Assembly: GCF_000410515.1 (NCBI RefSeq)
Contig: NC_021500.1
Coordinates: 4,092,001 to 4,156,000, forward strand
DNA: 64,000 nt
Direction: 5' to 3'
Source of the DNA: Enterobacter sp. R4-368
Lineage (GTDB): Bacteria; Pseudomonadota; Gammaproteobacteria; Enterobacterales; Enterobacteriaceae
Shown here: positions 7,671-17,352 of the stretch, in pieces
How positions within the stretch are numbered: position 1 is the first letter of the stretch
How the letters are laid out: each line of letters opens with the position of its first letter
The notes under the pieces: model-generated
What the model was told of the DNA's origin: nothing
Databases searched by the model: none
Seen by the model: only the letters and a program-made list of their open reading frames with translations
Translations under genes and position numbers: made by a program

Positions 7671-9055
7671 GCGTGCGTTCCTTGTGGCATAACGGTCAGC
7701 AGCGGGTGGTTTGCACCAGTCAGGCGCAACTGACCGTGGGTGTCGATAATTTGCATCTTCGTTAGCCACTCGGCGAACTCCGGCGCATGTTTCAGCCCCA
7801 GCAGGCGGCGGGCGTAGAGCGCATCGTGGAACGAGGTGCTCTGGTAATTGAGCATGATGTCATCCGCGCCCGGTACGCCAATCAGGAAGGTCAGCCCGGC
7901 GGTACACAGCAGCGTCAGCAGCGTGTCCATATCGTCCTGATCCGCTTCAGCGTGGTTGGTGTAGCAGACGTCGCAGCCAATCGGCAGTCCCATTAGTTTG
8001 CCGCAGAAGTGATCTTCCAGACCGGCGCGGATGATCTGCTTGCCATCGTAGAGGTATTCCGGGCCGATAAAACCAACCACGGTGTTGACCAACAGCGGGT
8101 TAAAATGTCGTGCCACCGCGTAAGCGCGCGCTTCGCAGGTTTGCTGATCGACGCCGTGATGCGCGTTAGCTGAGAGGCAACTGCCCTGGCCGGTTTCAAA
8201 ATACATTACGTTGTTGCCCAGCGTGCCGCGCTTCAGGCTCAGCGCCGCTTCATGTGCCTCCTGCAACAGCGCCAGGTTGATGCCAAAGCCGCTGTTAGCG
8301 GCTTCCGTCCCCGCCACCGACTGGAACACCAAATCAACCGGCGCACCGCGTTCAATCAACTGGATGGTATTGGTGACATGCGTCAGCACGCAGGACTGGG
8401 TAGGGATGTCAAAGCGCTCAATGATGTCTGCCATCATGTGGTTGAGCTTTTGCAGTACCGGCAGGCTGTCGCTGGCCGGGTTGATGCCCACCACCGCGTC
8501 GCCCGCGCCATACAGCAGGCCATCGAGCATACTGGCGGCAATGCCTTTCAGATCGTCAGTCGGGTGATTGGGCTGCAAACGCACACTGAGATGGCCGGGC
8601 AGGCCAATGGTGTTGCGAAAGCGGGTGATCACGCTGCATTTGCTGGCGGCGAGGATCAAATCCTGGTTACGCATCAGCTTACTGACGGCGGCAACCATTT
8701 CCGGAGTGATCGCCGTGGCAACATGGCTAAGCGTGGCGGTATCGGTGCTGTCGGCCAGCAGCCAGTCGCGGAATTCGCCCACCGTCAGATGGGCAATCAG
8801 GGCAAACGCGCGGCTATCGTGGGTATCAATGATTAACCGCGTCACTTCATCGTCTTCGTACGGGATGAGCGGTGAAGCGAGGATCTCGCGTAGCGGCACA
8901 TCCGCAAGGGCGATTTTCGCCGCCATCCGCTCTTCCGCCGACTGCGCCGCCACCCCGGCCAGCACATCCCCGGATCGCGCCGGGGAGGCTTTCGCCATCA
9001 ACGTTTTCAGGCTGTCGAACTGATAAGTACGGTGAGCCAGCGTGGTTTTATACAT
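7667..9055 (-). CDS. eutB: Ethanolamine ammonia-lyase large (alpha) subunit
   Basis: A 462-residue TIM-barrel catalytic subunit, close to full length for the family (453 aa in E. coli). Conserved blocks include SKCSVITRFRNTIGLPGHLSVRLQPNHPTDD, GLLYGAGDAVVGINPASDS, the ethanolamine/B12 region FQSVAGTEAANSGFGINL and YFETGQGSCLSANAHHGVDQQTCEARAYAVAR. It needs adenosylcobalamin, bound at the EutB/EutC interface. It is translationally coupled to eutC and lies nine bases after the permease gene. No EutA reactivase, EutR regulator or B12 adenosyltransferase is in the window, so these must be supplied elsewhere or be dispensable. Confidence 0.95.
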   Translation of the reverse strand: MYKTTLAHRTYQFDSLKTLMAKASPARSGDVLAGVAAQSAEERMAAKIALADVPLREILASPLIPYEDDEVTRLIIDTHDSRAFALIAHLTVGEFRDWLLADSTDTATLSHVATAITPEMVAAVSKLMRNQDLILAASKCSVITRFRNTIGLPGHLSVRLQPNHPTDDLKGIAASMLDGLLYGAGDAVVGINPASDSLPVLQKLNHMMADIIERFDIPTQSCVLTHVTNTIQLIERGAPVDLVFQSVAGTEAANSGFGINLALLQEAHEAALSLKRGTLGNNVMYFETGQGSCLSANAHHGVDQQTCEARAYAVARHFNPLLVNTVVGFIGPEYLYDGKQIIRAGLEDHFCGKLMGLPIGCDVCYTNHAEADQDDMDTLLTLLCTAGLTFLIGVPGADDIMLNYQSTSFHDALYARRLLGLKHAPEFAEWLTKMQIIDTHGQLRLTGANHPLLTVMPQGTHA

Positions 9056-9064
9056 TCCGTCTCC

Positions 9065-10441
9065 TCAGGAGAGCGCCCGCAGTTGCGGGTCCATCTCGGC
9101 ACGTTCACGCGCGTGCGCCGTTTTACGAAACCACATATAGCCGCCCAGCATCATCAGCGCGAAGATCAGTGCCAGCAGCGTGTTGTACCAGACCATCGCC
9201 ACCAGGCAGAGCACCGCCATGCCCAGCGCAAACGCGGGGGCGTACGGGAACAGTGGCGCTTTAAACGGGCGCTCAAGTTCCGGTTCGCTGCGGCGCAGCT
9301 TAAACAGCGCGGCCATTGAGGTGATATACATAACGATAGCCCCGAAAACGGACATCGTCACAATACAGGCGGTGAGCGGCATGCCGCTGATGGTGACCAG
9401 CGAGTCGGAGAAAATCGCCGCAATCCCGACCACGCCCCCGGCGAGGATCGCCAGATGCGGCGTGCGGGTTTTGCGGTTGAGGTTTGCCAGGCTTGCCGGC
9501 AGATAGCCCGCGCGCGCCAGCGAGTAGATCTGGCGTGAATAACCCATAATGATGCCGTGGAACGATGCCACCAGGCCAAACAAGCCGAGCCACACCAGCA
9601 TATGCAGCCAGCCGCTGCTGTTGCCGACCACTACTTTCATCGCCTGCGGCAGCGGATCGTTAATGTTCGACAGCGTGCGCCAGTCGCCAACGCCACCGGC
9701 AAAAATCATCACGCCAACCGCCAGCACGGTGAGGGTCAGAATACCGCCGCCGAGTGCACGCGGAATGGTGCGTTTCGGATCTTTGGCTTCTTCCGCTGCC
9801 ATAGAAGCGCCTTCAATGGCGAGAAAGAACCAGATGGCGAAGGGGATCGCGGCAAACATGCCCGGCAGCGCCAGGCTGCTGAAGCTCTCTGCGCCTGCCC
9901 AGCCGTTGGCGGTAAAGTTGCCCCAGGAGAAGCCCGGTGCCACCACGCCCATAAACACCAGCAGTTCGAAAATTGCCAGCAGGGTGACAATCAGCTCAAA
10001 CGTCGCGGCAATGCCGACGCCGAGAATGTTCAGCGCCATAAAGATGAGGTATGCGCCGCACGCCACCCATTTCGCATCCAGCGACGGGAACTGCACGTTC
10101 AGGTACGCGCCAATCGCCATTGCGATAGCCGGAGGTGCGAAAACAAACTCGATTAAGGTGGCAAAACCGGCAATAAACCCGCCCGTTGGCCCAAATGCGC
10201 GGTACGCGTAAGCGAAAGGGCCACCGGCATGAGGAATGGCAGTGGTCAGCTCGGTAAAACTAAAGATAAAGGCGCAATACATCGCGGCAATTAACAGTGC
10301 GACAATCAAAAAACCGAGCGTGCCAGCCTGCGACCAGCCATAGCTCCAGCCAAAATACTCCCCTGAAATCACCAGCCCGACGGCAATGCCCCACAGACGG
10401 AAGCTGCCCAGTGTTCTTTTTAGTGTTGTTTGTGTGCTCAT
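9065..10441 (-). CDS. eat: Ethanolamine permease (APC family)
   Basis: A 458-residue inner-membrane transporter with about 12 transmembrane helices. Its sequence is characteristic of the ethanolamine-permease branch (LGSFRLWGIAVGLVISGEYFGWSYGWS near the start; FTELTTAIPHAGGPFAYAYRAFGP; IPFAIWFFLAIEGASMAAEEAKDPKRTIPRA). This type imports ethanolamine (eat) and is unlike EutH of the microcompartment operon. It is the first gene of the eat-eutB-eutC operon, so uptake and cleavage are co-expressed. The promoter should lie in the long gap upstream. Confidence 0.93.
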   Translation of the reverse strand: MSTQTTLKRTLGSFRLWGIAVGLVISGEYFGWSYGWSQAGTLGFLIVALLIAAMYCAFIFSFTELTTAIPHAGGPFAYAYRAFGPTGGFIAGFATLIEFVFAPPAIAMAIGAYLNVQFPSLDAKWVACGAYLIFMALNILGVGIAATFELIVTLLAIFELLVFMGVVAPGFSWGNFTANGWAGAESFSSLALPGMFAAIPFAIWFFLAIEGASMAAEEAKDPKRTIPRALGGGILTLTVLAVGVMIFAGGVGDWRTLSNINDPLPQAMKVVVGNSSGWLHMLVWLGLFGLVASFHGIIMGYSRQIYSLARAGYLPASLANLNRKTRTPHLAILAGGVVGIAAIFSDSLVTISGMPLTACIVTMSVFGAIVMYITSMAALFKLRRSEPELERPFKAPLFPYAPAFALGMAVLCLVAMVWYNTLLALIFALMMLGGYMWFRKTAHARERAEMDPQLRALS

Positions 10442-10985
10442 GCTTTACTGCCTCGCCATTGAATACAGTTAGCAGTAAAGGTGCAAAGGCGGTGCCAAAA
10501 GATATATTCCTTTATTAATTAATTGGTTAAATAATTATGGCTTTGAAATGATGCATGGCTTGCACCGTGGCAGATCGGATTCTGGTGCAGACTGCCCTGC
10601 AATGGTGAAACTGGCGAATATGCTGCTTAAGGTGAAATTAATTGCCGACGGATTAATAAAAAAAGGCGATAGCCCGGTTTCTGGAAATGTTATAGGGAAT
10701 AACTGGAAATTTAAATCCGACTATTCTTAACCCTTTTTTGTCATATCAGGCTTTAATTAAAGTGATGATATGTTATTTAAATGGCGTAATTCACAATAAC
10801 TTAACATGTTGATTTTACAGCGTGATTTATTTCTTTTTTTGTGAGGCGCAACACATATCATTAGCGTAATAACCTGATGTTAAATCTAATCCGGAATAAT
10901 GGGTTGACCTGAATTGTCTGGCACTTTAGTTTGACACAATAATTTTCAGCCAAACCCAGGATGATATTTAGCAAAGGAGGACGTC
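10442..10985. other. Long AT-rich intergenic region upstream of eat
   Basis: About 540 bases between divergent transcripts. It should hold the eat promoter (minus) and that of the small ORF at 10986 (plus). On the plus strand TTGACC followed 17 bases later by TAGTTT (around 10903-10931) is a possible sigma-70 promoter. An open frame at 10548-10730 has no ribosome site and reads like no protein, so it was not called. Confidence 0.5.
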
Positions 10986-11075
10986 ATGGCCTGGCGACCC
11001 ATTTTATATGTCATTTTTACCGACAACCCTCGTTTAAATAGCCGACGAGCACAGTTGCGGCTGGTGCATGGCTGA
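10986..11075 (+). CDS. Candidate 29-residue small protein with strong ribosome site
   Basis: AAAGGAGG at 10974-10981 lies at ideal distance from an ATG at 10986. The frame encodes a 29-residue basic peptide starting MAWRPILYVIF and ending RAQLRLVHG. A terminator begins 11 bases after the stop. The N-terminal WRPILYVIF stretch is hydrophobic but too short for a confident membrane helix. I do not recognise it. It is not an evident leader peptide, because the next gene downstream is on the other strand. Confidence 0.45.
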   Translation: MAWRPILYVIFTDNPRLNSRRAQLRLVHG

Positions 11076-11086
11076 CAGGATCCGTT

Positions 11087-11118
11087 AAAAAGCCGTCACG
11101 CATAACGCGACGGCTTTT
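11087..11118. terminator. Bidirectional terminator between the small ORF and the OlsF-like gene
   Basis: The stem AAAAGCCGTC/GACGGCTTTT has an 11-base loop. T runs follow on both strands (CTTTTGTATTTT on plus, CTTTTTAACG on minus), so it can end both converging transcripts. Confidence 0.8.
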
Positions 11119-11138
11119 GTATTTTGTGCAGGTTTACG

Positions 11139-12863
11139 TTATGCCGTTTCTGTTTCCGGCTGCGGCAGATGCGCAGCAATATACCGCTCGTAGCGGTTCG
11201 CTTTCAGGTGCGTTAAATCCACCAGCACCAGGCCATCCACGCAGTTGTTAAAATCCGGGTCGCAGCCGAAATCAATAAATTGCACGCCGCCTGGCTCACA
11301 CAGTTCGGAATATTGTTTATACAGGGGCGGAATGCCGCAGCCCAGGTTTCCCAGCAGCGATTTCAGCCGCGTCAGATCTTCGGTGTAATCATCGCCGGTA
11401 AACTGCGCCAGCACTTCCGGCATGCTGGCAGGCCACGGGCGGCGCGATGACGCCAGCGGCCAGGTTGCCGGGAACCACAGGCGGTAGAATGCCACCAGCA
11501 GATCGCGCGCCGCAGGCGGCATACCGCCGGAAATAGAGACCGGGCCAAACAGGTAGCGATACTGCGGATAACGCGCCAGATAGGCACCAATACCCGACCA
11601 CAGATAATCCAGCCCGCGACGTCCCCAGTAGCGCGGCTGAATAAAGCTGCGCCCCAGTTCGATGCCGTGGCGCAGCACATCCGCCATGCGATCGTCGTAA
11701 TGGAACAGGCTGTAGCTGTATAACCCTTCTACACCGCGCGCCGCCATTTGCTGCGCGGTTGGCATAAAACGGTAAGCGCCGACAATTTCCAGATCGGCCT
11801 CATCCCACAAAATCAGATGCAGGTAATCGTCGTCATATTTATCCGTATCACGACGTTTACCGCTGCCTTCGCCCACCGCGCGGAAGGCGATTTCACGCAG
11901 TCGCCCCAGTTCGCGCAGCAGCGGCGCATCTTCCTGCCCTTTACGCTGCCACAGATAGATGACCTTGCCATCAGCGGTGCGGCCGAGGCATTCGGCGTTG
12001 TTAAGCTCCCGGCGCAGCGTAATGCGCTCTTCCGGACGTGCGATGGCACACTCGGTTTTGAAGGGGCCGGGCAATCCCTTGCCAAGACGCAGGACATGTT
12101 TGCGACACTTATCGGCCAGCTCGCGCGGCGCGAGCTGCGGCGTGTGCCAGCTGTCCCAGGGAATACGTTCACCGATTTTGATCGGCAGCGCGCTGTCGCG
12201 CCGGCGAAACATCTGCTGCATAAGCAGTAAAAAGGGCAGCGTTTCAGAGACCATCGCGCTGGCGTAGAACAGGGCGCTGTTGCGCGCGTCAATCCATACC
12301 GGCAGCAGCGGGGTGCGGAATTTGCTGGCCAGTTTAATAAACCCGGCGTGCCAGCCTTTGTCGCGAATGCCTTTGCGCGTCAGGCGCGAAACTTCCCCGG
12401 CCGGGAAGAAGATCAACACGCCGCCGCCTTGCAGATGGTTTTCCATTTGCTGCAATGAGGATTTACGCGTACGTCCACCCATGTTATCCACCGGAATAAA
12501 CAGCGAGCTGAGCGGCTCAAGGTGCGTCAGCATGCGATTGGTGACCACTTTCACATCGCGGCGAACGCGGGAAACCGCGTACATCAGCGCCAGCCCGTCG
12601 AGCGTGCCTGTCGGATGGTTGGAAATGATGACCAGCGGGCCATGTTCAGGGATTTGTTCGAGGCAGTGAGCGGGAACGGTGCAGCGGATTTGTAGATGTT
12701 CGAGTACTTGTTCCACCATATCCAGCCCTTTCAGGTGGGGGTGGCGCGCGGCGAACTGCTGAAACTCTTGCTCATAGAGCAGGCGTCTGAGCAGATTTTT
12801 TTGCCAGGGTGCTGGCCTGGCCTGTGGCCAGAGATCCTCAAGTACATTGTCGAGACTAAACAT
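11139..12863 (-). CDS. Two-domain acyltransferase, OlsF-like (PlsC-type + OlsB-type domains)
   Basis: A 574-residue cytosolic or membrane-associated protein. The N-terminal half (~1-280) is a PlsC-type O-acyltransferase with the HX5D variant H83-PTGTL-D89 and FPAGEVSR (153-160). The C-terminal half (~290-560) is an OlsB/hemolysin-type N-acyltransferase (LRELGRLREIAFRAVGEGSGKRRDTDKYDDDY..., then EIVGAYRF). This fusion is the architecture of OlsF, which in Serratia makes ornithine lipids in one polypeptide: the C-terminal domain N-acylates ornithine and the N-terminal domain adds the second acyl chain. Domain order fits OlsF; substrate identity is inferred. It stands alone upstream of hemB with its own terminator. 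Confidence 0.75.
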   Translation of the reverse strand: MFSLDNVLEDLWPQARPAPWQKNLLRRLLYEQEFQQFAARHPHLKGLDMVEQVLEHLQIRCTVPAHCLEQIPEHGPLVIISNHPTGTLDGLALMYAVSRVRRDVKVVTNRMLTHLEPLSSLFIPVDNMGGRTRKSSLQQMENHLQGGGVLIFFPAGEVSRLTRKGIRDKGWHAGFIKLASKFRTPLLPVWIDARNSALFYASAMVSETLPFLLLMQQMFRRRDSALPIKIGERIPWDSWHTPQLAPRELADKCRKHVLRLGKGLPGPFKTECAIARPEERITLRRELNNAECLGRTADGKVIYLWQRKGQEDAPLLRELGRLREIAFRAVGEGSGKRRDTDKYDDDYLHLILWDEADLEIVGAYRFMPTAQQMAARGVEGLYSYSLFHYDDRMADVLRHGIELGRSFIQPRYWGRRGLDYLWSGIGAYLARYPQYRYLFGPVSISGGMPPAARDLLVAFYRLWFPATWPLASSRRPWPASMPEVLAQFTGDDYTEDLTRLKSLLGNLGCGIPPLYKQYSELCEPGGVQFIDFGCDPDFNNCVDGLVLVDLTHLKANRYERYIAAHLPQPETETA

Positions 12864-12977
12864 GGTGATTCCTCCTCCCGTCTTGCCGATGACAGTAAAG
12901 GGCGAAGATGACGCTTACATTTCATTACAATGAATAAATGACACTTTAAAGACGCGAGGAGAATCAGAAGCAAAGGC

Positions 12978-13002
12978 AAAAAAAAGCGGGCCAGGCCCGC
13001 TT
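12978..13002 (-). terminator. hemB terminator
   Basis: AAGCGGGC/GCCCGCTT stem followed on the minus strand by eight or more T residues, four bases past the hemB stop. Confidence 0.9.
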
Positions 13003-13005
13003 CGT

Positions 13006-13977
13006 TCAGAGGATGCCGCGTTCGGCGAGATCGAGGGCGAAATAGCTGAAAATCAAATCCGCGCCGGCGCGTTTAATCGCACCCAGGCTTTCCAGTACCA
13101 CTTTGTCTTCATCAATCGCGCCTGCCTGAGCGGCAAACTTGATCATCGCGTATTCCCCACTCACCTGATAAGCGCCCAGCGGCAGCTCGGTACGCTCGCG
13201 GATATCACGCAGGATATCGAGATAAGCGCCAGCCGGTTTCACCATCAGGCAATCTGCGCCTTCGGCCTGATCGATAAGCGACTCGCGAATCGCTTCGCGG
13301 CGGTTCATCGGGTGCATCTGATAGGTTTTACGATCGCCTTTCAGTGCCGTGCCCGCTGCTTCGCGGAACGGACCGTAGAAGGATGAGGCGAATTTAGTCG
13401 AATAGGACATGATCGCGGTATCGGTAAAGCCCGCCGCGTCCAGCGCCTGACGGATCGCCTGCACCTGGCCGTCCATCGCCGCCGATGGCGCGATGAAATC
13501 GGCGCCTGCCGCGGCGGCAATCACCGCTTGTTTACCGAGGTTAATCAGGGTGGCGTCGTTATCCACGCCGTGATCGCACAACACGCCGCAGTGACCGTGC
13601 GAGGTGTATTCGCAAAAACAGGTGTCGGACATCACCACCATTTCCGGCACTGTCTCTTTGCAGATGCGCGACATCCGCGCCACCAGGCCGTTTTCCTGCC
13701 AGGTATCGCTGCCGGTCGCATCGGTGTGATGCGAAATACCAAAGGTCATCACTGAGCGGATCCCGGAGTTGGCGATGCGTTCGATTTCGCGCGCCAGATA
13801 CTTTTCCGGAATGCGCATCACGCCCGGCATAGCGGCGATAGCTTTGTAATCGTCGAGCTCTTCTTCAACAAAGATCGGCAACACCAGGTCGTTTTTGCTC
13901 AGTGTTGTCTCTTCAAACATGGCGCGCAGCGCAGGCGATTTGCGCAGGCGGCGGGGGCGAGTAATTAAATCGGTCAT
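13006..13977 (-). CDS. hemB: Delta-aminolevulinic acid dehydratase (porphobilinogen synthase)
   Basis: HemB condenses two 5-aminolevulinate molecules to porphobilinogen, the second step of tetrapyrrole synthesis. The 323-residue protein is full length. It has the zinc-binding cysteine cluster [15 protein letters not shown] (~118-132) and both Schiff-base lysines, in [14 protein letters not shown] (~195) and [13 protein letters not shown] (~247). It is a single-gene transcript ending in its own terminator. The product feeds haem, sirohaem and cobalamin synthesis; the last supplies the cofactor of the nearby EutBC. Confidence 0.98.
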   Translation of the reverse strand: MTDLITRPRRLRKSPALRAMFEETTLSKNDLVLPIFVEEELDDYKAIAAMPGVMRIPEKYLAREIERIANSGIRSVMTFGISHHTDATGSDTWQENGLVARMSRICKETVPEMVVMSDTCFCEYTSHGHCGVLCDHGVDNDATLINLGKQAVIAAAAGADFIAPSAAMDGQVQAIRQALDAAGFTDTAIMSYSTKFASSFYGPFREAAGTALKGDRKTYQMHPMNRREAIRESLIDQAEGADCLMVKPAGAYLDILRDIRERTELPLGAYQVSGEYAMIKFAAQAGAIDEDKVVLESLGAIKRAGADLIFSYFALDLAERGIL

Positions 13978-14063
13978 GGTATGCCTGATGTTTGTGGAAC
14001 AGATGGCGGCATTGTAGCCGAAAAGGCGGCGGGCTGTTTTACCAAAATCGCTGTTAAAAGGGG

Positions 14064-14089
14064 AAGGCAGGCGGCAAACCGCCTGCCTT
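14064..14089 (-). terminator. ampH terminator
   Basis: A perfect 11-bp stem AAGGCAGGCGG/CCGCCTGCCTT with a 4-base loop, 8 bases past the ampH stop, followed on the minus strand by CCCCTTTT. Confidence 0.8.
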
Positions 14090-14097
14090 TTGCCGCA

Positions 14098-15255
14098 TCA
14101 GGAGGCCGGGACCACCAGCGGCTTATTGTTGCTCAGCTCGCTGACCAGGTCGTTCGCGCCGTCGCTCATGCTGGTAAAGCGCGTCAGCGGTGAACGGGTC
14201 ATCACCACAAAGACGCCGACGTTATGCTGCGGTACCATCGCTATATAGGTGATGAAACCGCCGCCGCCACCGGTTTTCTGGATGATGCCTGGGTGGCCGT
14301 CTTTCGGTGCCATATAGACCCAGCCAAGACCCAGCGCGTCGGCTTTGCCAGGAACATCCATGCCAATCACCTTGGTGAGCTGATTACGCGGGTAGATCAG
14401 CGTTTGCATCCGATCGGCCTGGCTGTTGCGGGTATAGAAATCGGACGAGAGGAACTGCTGCATCCAGCGCATCATATCGCCCGGCGTGGAGTAAACGCCG
14501 CCGCTGCCAATCGCTGCCAGCGTGTTATCGCACGGGCTGGCACCTTTTTCCGCCACCATCAGACGCTTGCACTGATCCGGCGACGGCGTAAAGGTGGTGT
14601 CTTTCATCCCCAGCGGGCGGGTTATCTGCTCTTCAAATAGCTGCGGATAGGGTTTTCCGGCCGCCTGAGAAAGCGCATCGGCCAGCAGGTCAAAGGCCAG
14701 GTTGGAGTAAGACGCCTGCGCGCCCGGCGCGGTTTTTAGCTTCGCGGTGGAGAGCCAGCTCCAGCGCTGTTCGCGCGTTGGCCAGACAAATACCGAGCGG
14801 TGCGCGGCGCCGCCAGGCTGCTCACGCGGCAGGGCGCTGGTATGGGTCGCGAGGTTAACCAGCTTGATCGGCGTGCCTTCGTAGGTCGGTACGCGCGCGC
14901 CAGGTGGCGCATATTTGCTTAATGGATCGTCAAGACGTACCCGGCCCTGATCGAGCAGTTTCACCAGCATTTCGCTGGTCATCAGCTTGGAGAGCGAAGC
15001 TATACGGATAACCGAATCCAGCTGCGGGCGCACATTATTGCCCGGACGGGTTTCACCAAAACTTCTGAACACGCGCTGGTTACCGTCGATGACCACCATT
15101 GCCATCCCGGTCGCACCGCTACCGTAATAGATGTGGTTGGCGTAACGATCGACAATGTCAGAGGCAAATACCGGATCGGGAGATTGTTGCGCCGCACGGG
15201 CGCTGGACATACTCAGCGTGCAGAGCAACGCGGAGAAAAGCAGACAACGTTTCAA
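14098..15255 (-). CDS. ampH: Penicillin-binding protein AmpH (DD-carboxypeptidase/endopeptidase)
   Basis: A periplasmic class-C beta-lactamase-fold enzyme of 385 residues with a signal peptide (~1-21, ending SSARA). The active-site serine is in S87-L-S-K90; YSN (~186) and KTG (~328, in QKTGGGGGF) complete the catalytic triad motifs. In E. coli AmpH has both DD-carboxypeptidase and DD-endopeptidase activity and helps peptidoglycan recycling. Length and position beside hemB and sbmA match the E. coli gene. It is transcribed alone, away from the sbmA operon. Confidence 0.95.
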   Translation of the reverse strand: MKRCLLFSALLCTLSMSSARAAQQSPDPVFASDIVDRYANHIYYGSGATGMAMVVIDGNQRVFRSFGETRPGNNVRPQLDSVIRIASLSKLMTSEMLVKLLDQGRVRLDDPLSKYAPPGARVPTYEGTPIKLVNLATHTSALPREQPGGAAHRSVFVWPTREQRWSWLSTAKLKTAPGAQASYSNLAFDLLADALSQAAGKPYPQLFEEQITRPLGMKDTTFTPSPDQCKRLMVAEKGASPCDNTLAAIGSGGVYSTPGDMMRWMQQFLSSDFYTRNSQADRMQTLIYPRNQLTKVIGMDVPGKADALGLGWVYMAPKDGHPGIIQKTGGGGGFITYIAMVPQHNVGVFVVMTRSPLTRFTSMSDGANDLVSELSNNKPLVVPAS

Positions 15256-15447
15256 CGAAGGGGATCCATATAAGAATGGGAACGATAGAGGATATTTATA
15301 CTACCCGGCGATTCGATGCAAAGCACCAATAAGCGTGTTATTTCGCCCTAATACGTAACGATGGGTAAATATGAAATTTTTTCCCTATGACTCTGGTGTA
15401 AGGCGGCTGTGATAACCTCTTTCTTTCCCACACTCAGGAGTCAGGTA

Positions 15448-15981
15448 ATGGCAAGTCAACGGGTAGTGATGGTGGTGGATATGCAAAACGGCGTGTTTGC
15501 CACAGAGCGTATTCAGCGTGAGCACTGCGTGGCGCGTATTAATCAACTGACCGCGGCAGCGGATACGGTGATTTTTATTCAACATGCTGAGGCTGGTGAG
15601 CTGGAAGAGGGCAGCGACGGGTTTGCTCTTCTGCCGGAGCTGACGCAACCGGCGAACGCACTGTATGTCACCAAAACCGCCTGCGACGCGTTTTATCACA
15701 CCACACTCGAAAGCGTGCTGCATGAGCATGACATTCGCGCTTTTGTGATGTGCGGGTGTGCCACTGATTACTGCGTGGATACCACGCTGAAAAATGGCGC
15801 CAGCCGTGGCTACGCCATTACCGTCGCGCAAGATGCGCACACCACGGCGAATCGCCCGGCGGCGCAGGCCACGGTGTTAATCGATCACTATAACGAGGTG
15901 TGGCGCACGTTAACGGTGCCGGGCAACCCGGTGTTAGTGAAACCCGTCGAAACAATTCTTCACGAATGGCAAACGAACTAA
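15448..15981 (+). CDS. Isochorismatase-family cysteine hydrolase
   Basis: A 177-residue cytosolic hydrolase with the family triad D11 (VVMVVDMQNG), K76 (VTKTACDAF) and nucleophile C109 (CGCATDYCVDTTLKNG). The family includes nicotinamidases, ureidoacrylate and N-carbamoylsarcosine amidases; this one shows no feature that fixes the substrate. The ATG at 15448 has AGGAG at 15435-15439; the open frame starts earlier but has no ribosome site there. It lies between ampH and sbmA, where E. coli K-12 has no such gene, and ends in its own terminator, so it is a separate unit. Confidence 0.88.
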   Translation: MASQRVVMVVDMQNGVFATERIQREHCVARINQLTAAADTVIFIQHAEAGELEEGSDGFALLPELTQPANALYVTKTACDAFYHTTLESVLHEHDIRAFVMCGCATDYCVDTTLKNGASRGYAITVAQDAHTTANRPAAQATVLIDHYNEVWRTLTVPGNPVLVKPVETILHEWQTN

Positions 15982-16013
15982 GGCGTTAAGCTCAGGTCAG
16001 ATTTAACCAGACG

Positions 16014-16039
16014 GCGCCGCATTTCGCGGCGCTTTTTTT
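16014..16039 (+). terminator. Terminator of the isochorismatase-family gene
   Basis: GCGCCGC/GCGGCGC stem with ATTTC loop, followed by seven T residues. Confidence 0.93.
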
Positions 16040-16118
16040 GTCGCGGCCCATTCAGGGGCTTACACACAGTGATGCACAGCATTTGTCGTAAATAATAAGA
16101 AGTGAGCAGGAGAGCATT

Positions 16119-17339
16119 ATGTTTAAGTCCTTCTTTCCGAAACCGGCGTTGTTCTTTTTGTCGGTGTTCATCTGGACCGCGATTACCGTGGTTTTCTGGC
16201 AGGCCGGTGGTGAAGCGTGGTTGATGCGTCTCACCGGTGCGTCTGCGGATGTGCCGATTAGCGCCGCGCGTTTCTGGAGCCCTGGCTATCTGTTGTTTTA
16301 TGCCTACTATCTGCTTTGTGTCGGCGTGTTTGCGCTGTTCTGGTTTACCCTCTCGCCGCATCGCTGGCAGCGCTGGTCGATTCTCGGCACCGCGTTAATT
16401 ATCTTTGTGACCTGGTTTTTGGTGGAAGTGAATGTCGCCATTAACGCCTGGTATCAGCCGTTTTACGATCTTATCCAGACCGCACTCAGCGCGCCGAACA
16501 AAGTCAGCATTCATCAGTTGTACAGCGAGATTGGCGTGTTTTTGTGGATCGCACTGATTGCCGTAACGGTGGCGGTGCTCAATAACTTTTTCGTCAGCCA
16601 CTATGTGTTCCGCTGGCGTACGGCGATGAACGAATATTATATGGCGCACTGGGAGCGTTTACGCCATATCGAAGGCGCGGCGCAGCGCGTGCAGGAAGAC
16701 ACCATGCGTTTCGCCTCGACGCTTGAAGATATGGGCACCAGTTTTATTAACGCTATCATGACGTTGATCGCTTTTTTGCCGGTGCTGGTGGCGTTGTCGC
16801 CGCATGTACAAGAGATACCAGTGGTTGGGCACATCGCTTATGGCCTGGTGATTGCCGCCGTGAGCTGGGCATTGCTCGGCACCGTGTTGCTGGCGTTTGT
16901 GGGCATCAAACTGCCGGGTCTGGCGTTTAAAAACCAGCGCGTGGAAGCGGCTTACCGTAAAGAGCTGGTCTACGGCGAAGATGATGCCGGTCGCGCCAGG
17001 CCGCATACCGTTACAGAGCTGTTCGCCGCCGTGCGCCGTAACTATTTCCGGCTCTATTTCCACTATATGTATTTCAATATCGCCCGTATCCTGTACATGC
17101 AGGTTGATGTGGTGGTTGGCCTGATTGTGCTGTTCCCGACGATTGCCGCCGGGGCTATCACTTTCGGTCTGATGCGCCAGATAACCAACGTGTTCGAGCA
17201 GGTGCGCAGTTCGTTCCAGTATTTGATCTCTTCCTGGACGACGTTGGTGGAGCTGATGTCTATCTATAAACGTTTACGCAGTTTTGAGCGTGCGCTGGAT
17301 GGGCAGGAGATCCAGCCTGTGCCCCATACTTTTGGTTAA
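16119..17339 (+). CDS. sbmA: Peptide antibiotic transporter SbmA
   Basis: A 406-residue inner-membrane protein of the SbmA/BacA family. It has 7-8 transmembrane helices and the typical C-terminal region ([32 protein letters not shown]). It is an ABC-exporter-like transmembrane domain without an ATPase domain; in E. coli it dimerises and uses proton motive force to import microcin B17, microcin J25, bleomycin and proline-rich peptides. It begins an operon with yaiW (13 bases apart). E. coli sbmA is controlled by sigma-E; no promoter was assigned here. Confidence 0.97.
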   Translation: MFKSFFPKPALFFLSVFIWTAITVVFWQAGGEAWLMRLTGASADVPISAARFWSPGYLLFYAYYLLCVGVFALFWFTLSPHRWQRWSILGTALIIFVTWFLVEVNVAINAWYQPFYDLIQTALSAPNKVSIHQLYSEIGVFLWIALIAVTVAVLNNFFVSHYVFRWRTAMNEYYMAHWERLRHIEGAAQRVQEDTMRFASTLEDMGTSFINAIMTLIAFLPVLVALSPHVQEIPVVGHIAYGLVIAAVSWALLGTVLLAFVGIKLPGLAFKNQRVEAAYRKELVYGEDDAGRARPHTVTELFAAVRRNYFRLYFHYMYFNIARILYMQVDVVVGLIVLFPTIAAGAITFGLMRQITNVFEQVRSSFQYLISSWTTLVELMSIYKRLRSFERALDGQEIQPVPHTFG

Positions 17340-17352
17340 CACAAGGAACGTT

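Noticed and set aside
10548..10730. 60-codon plus-strand open frame upstream of eat
   Set aside because: No ribosome site, no recognisable composition, and it lies in the AT-rich promoter region.
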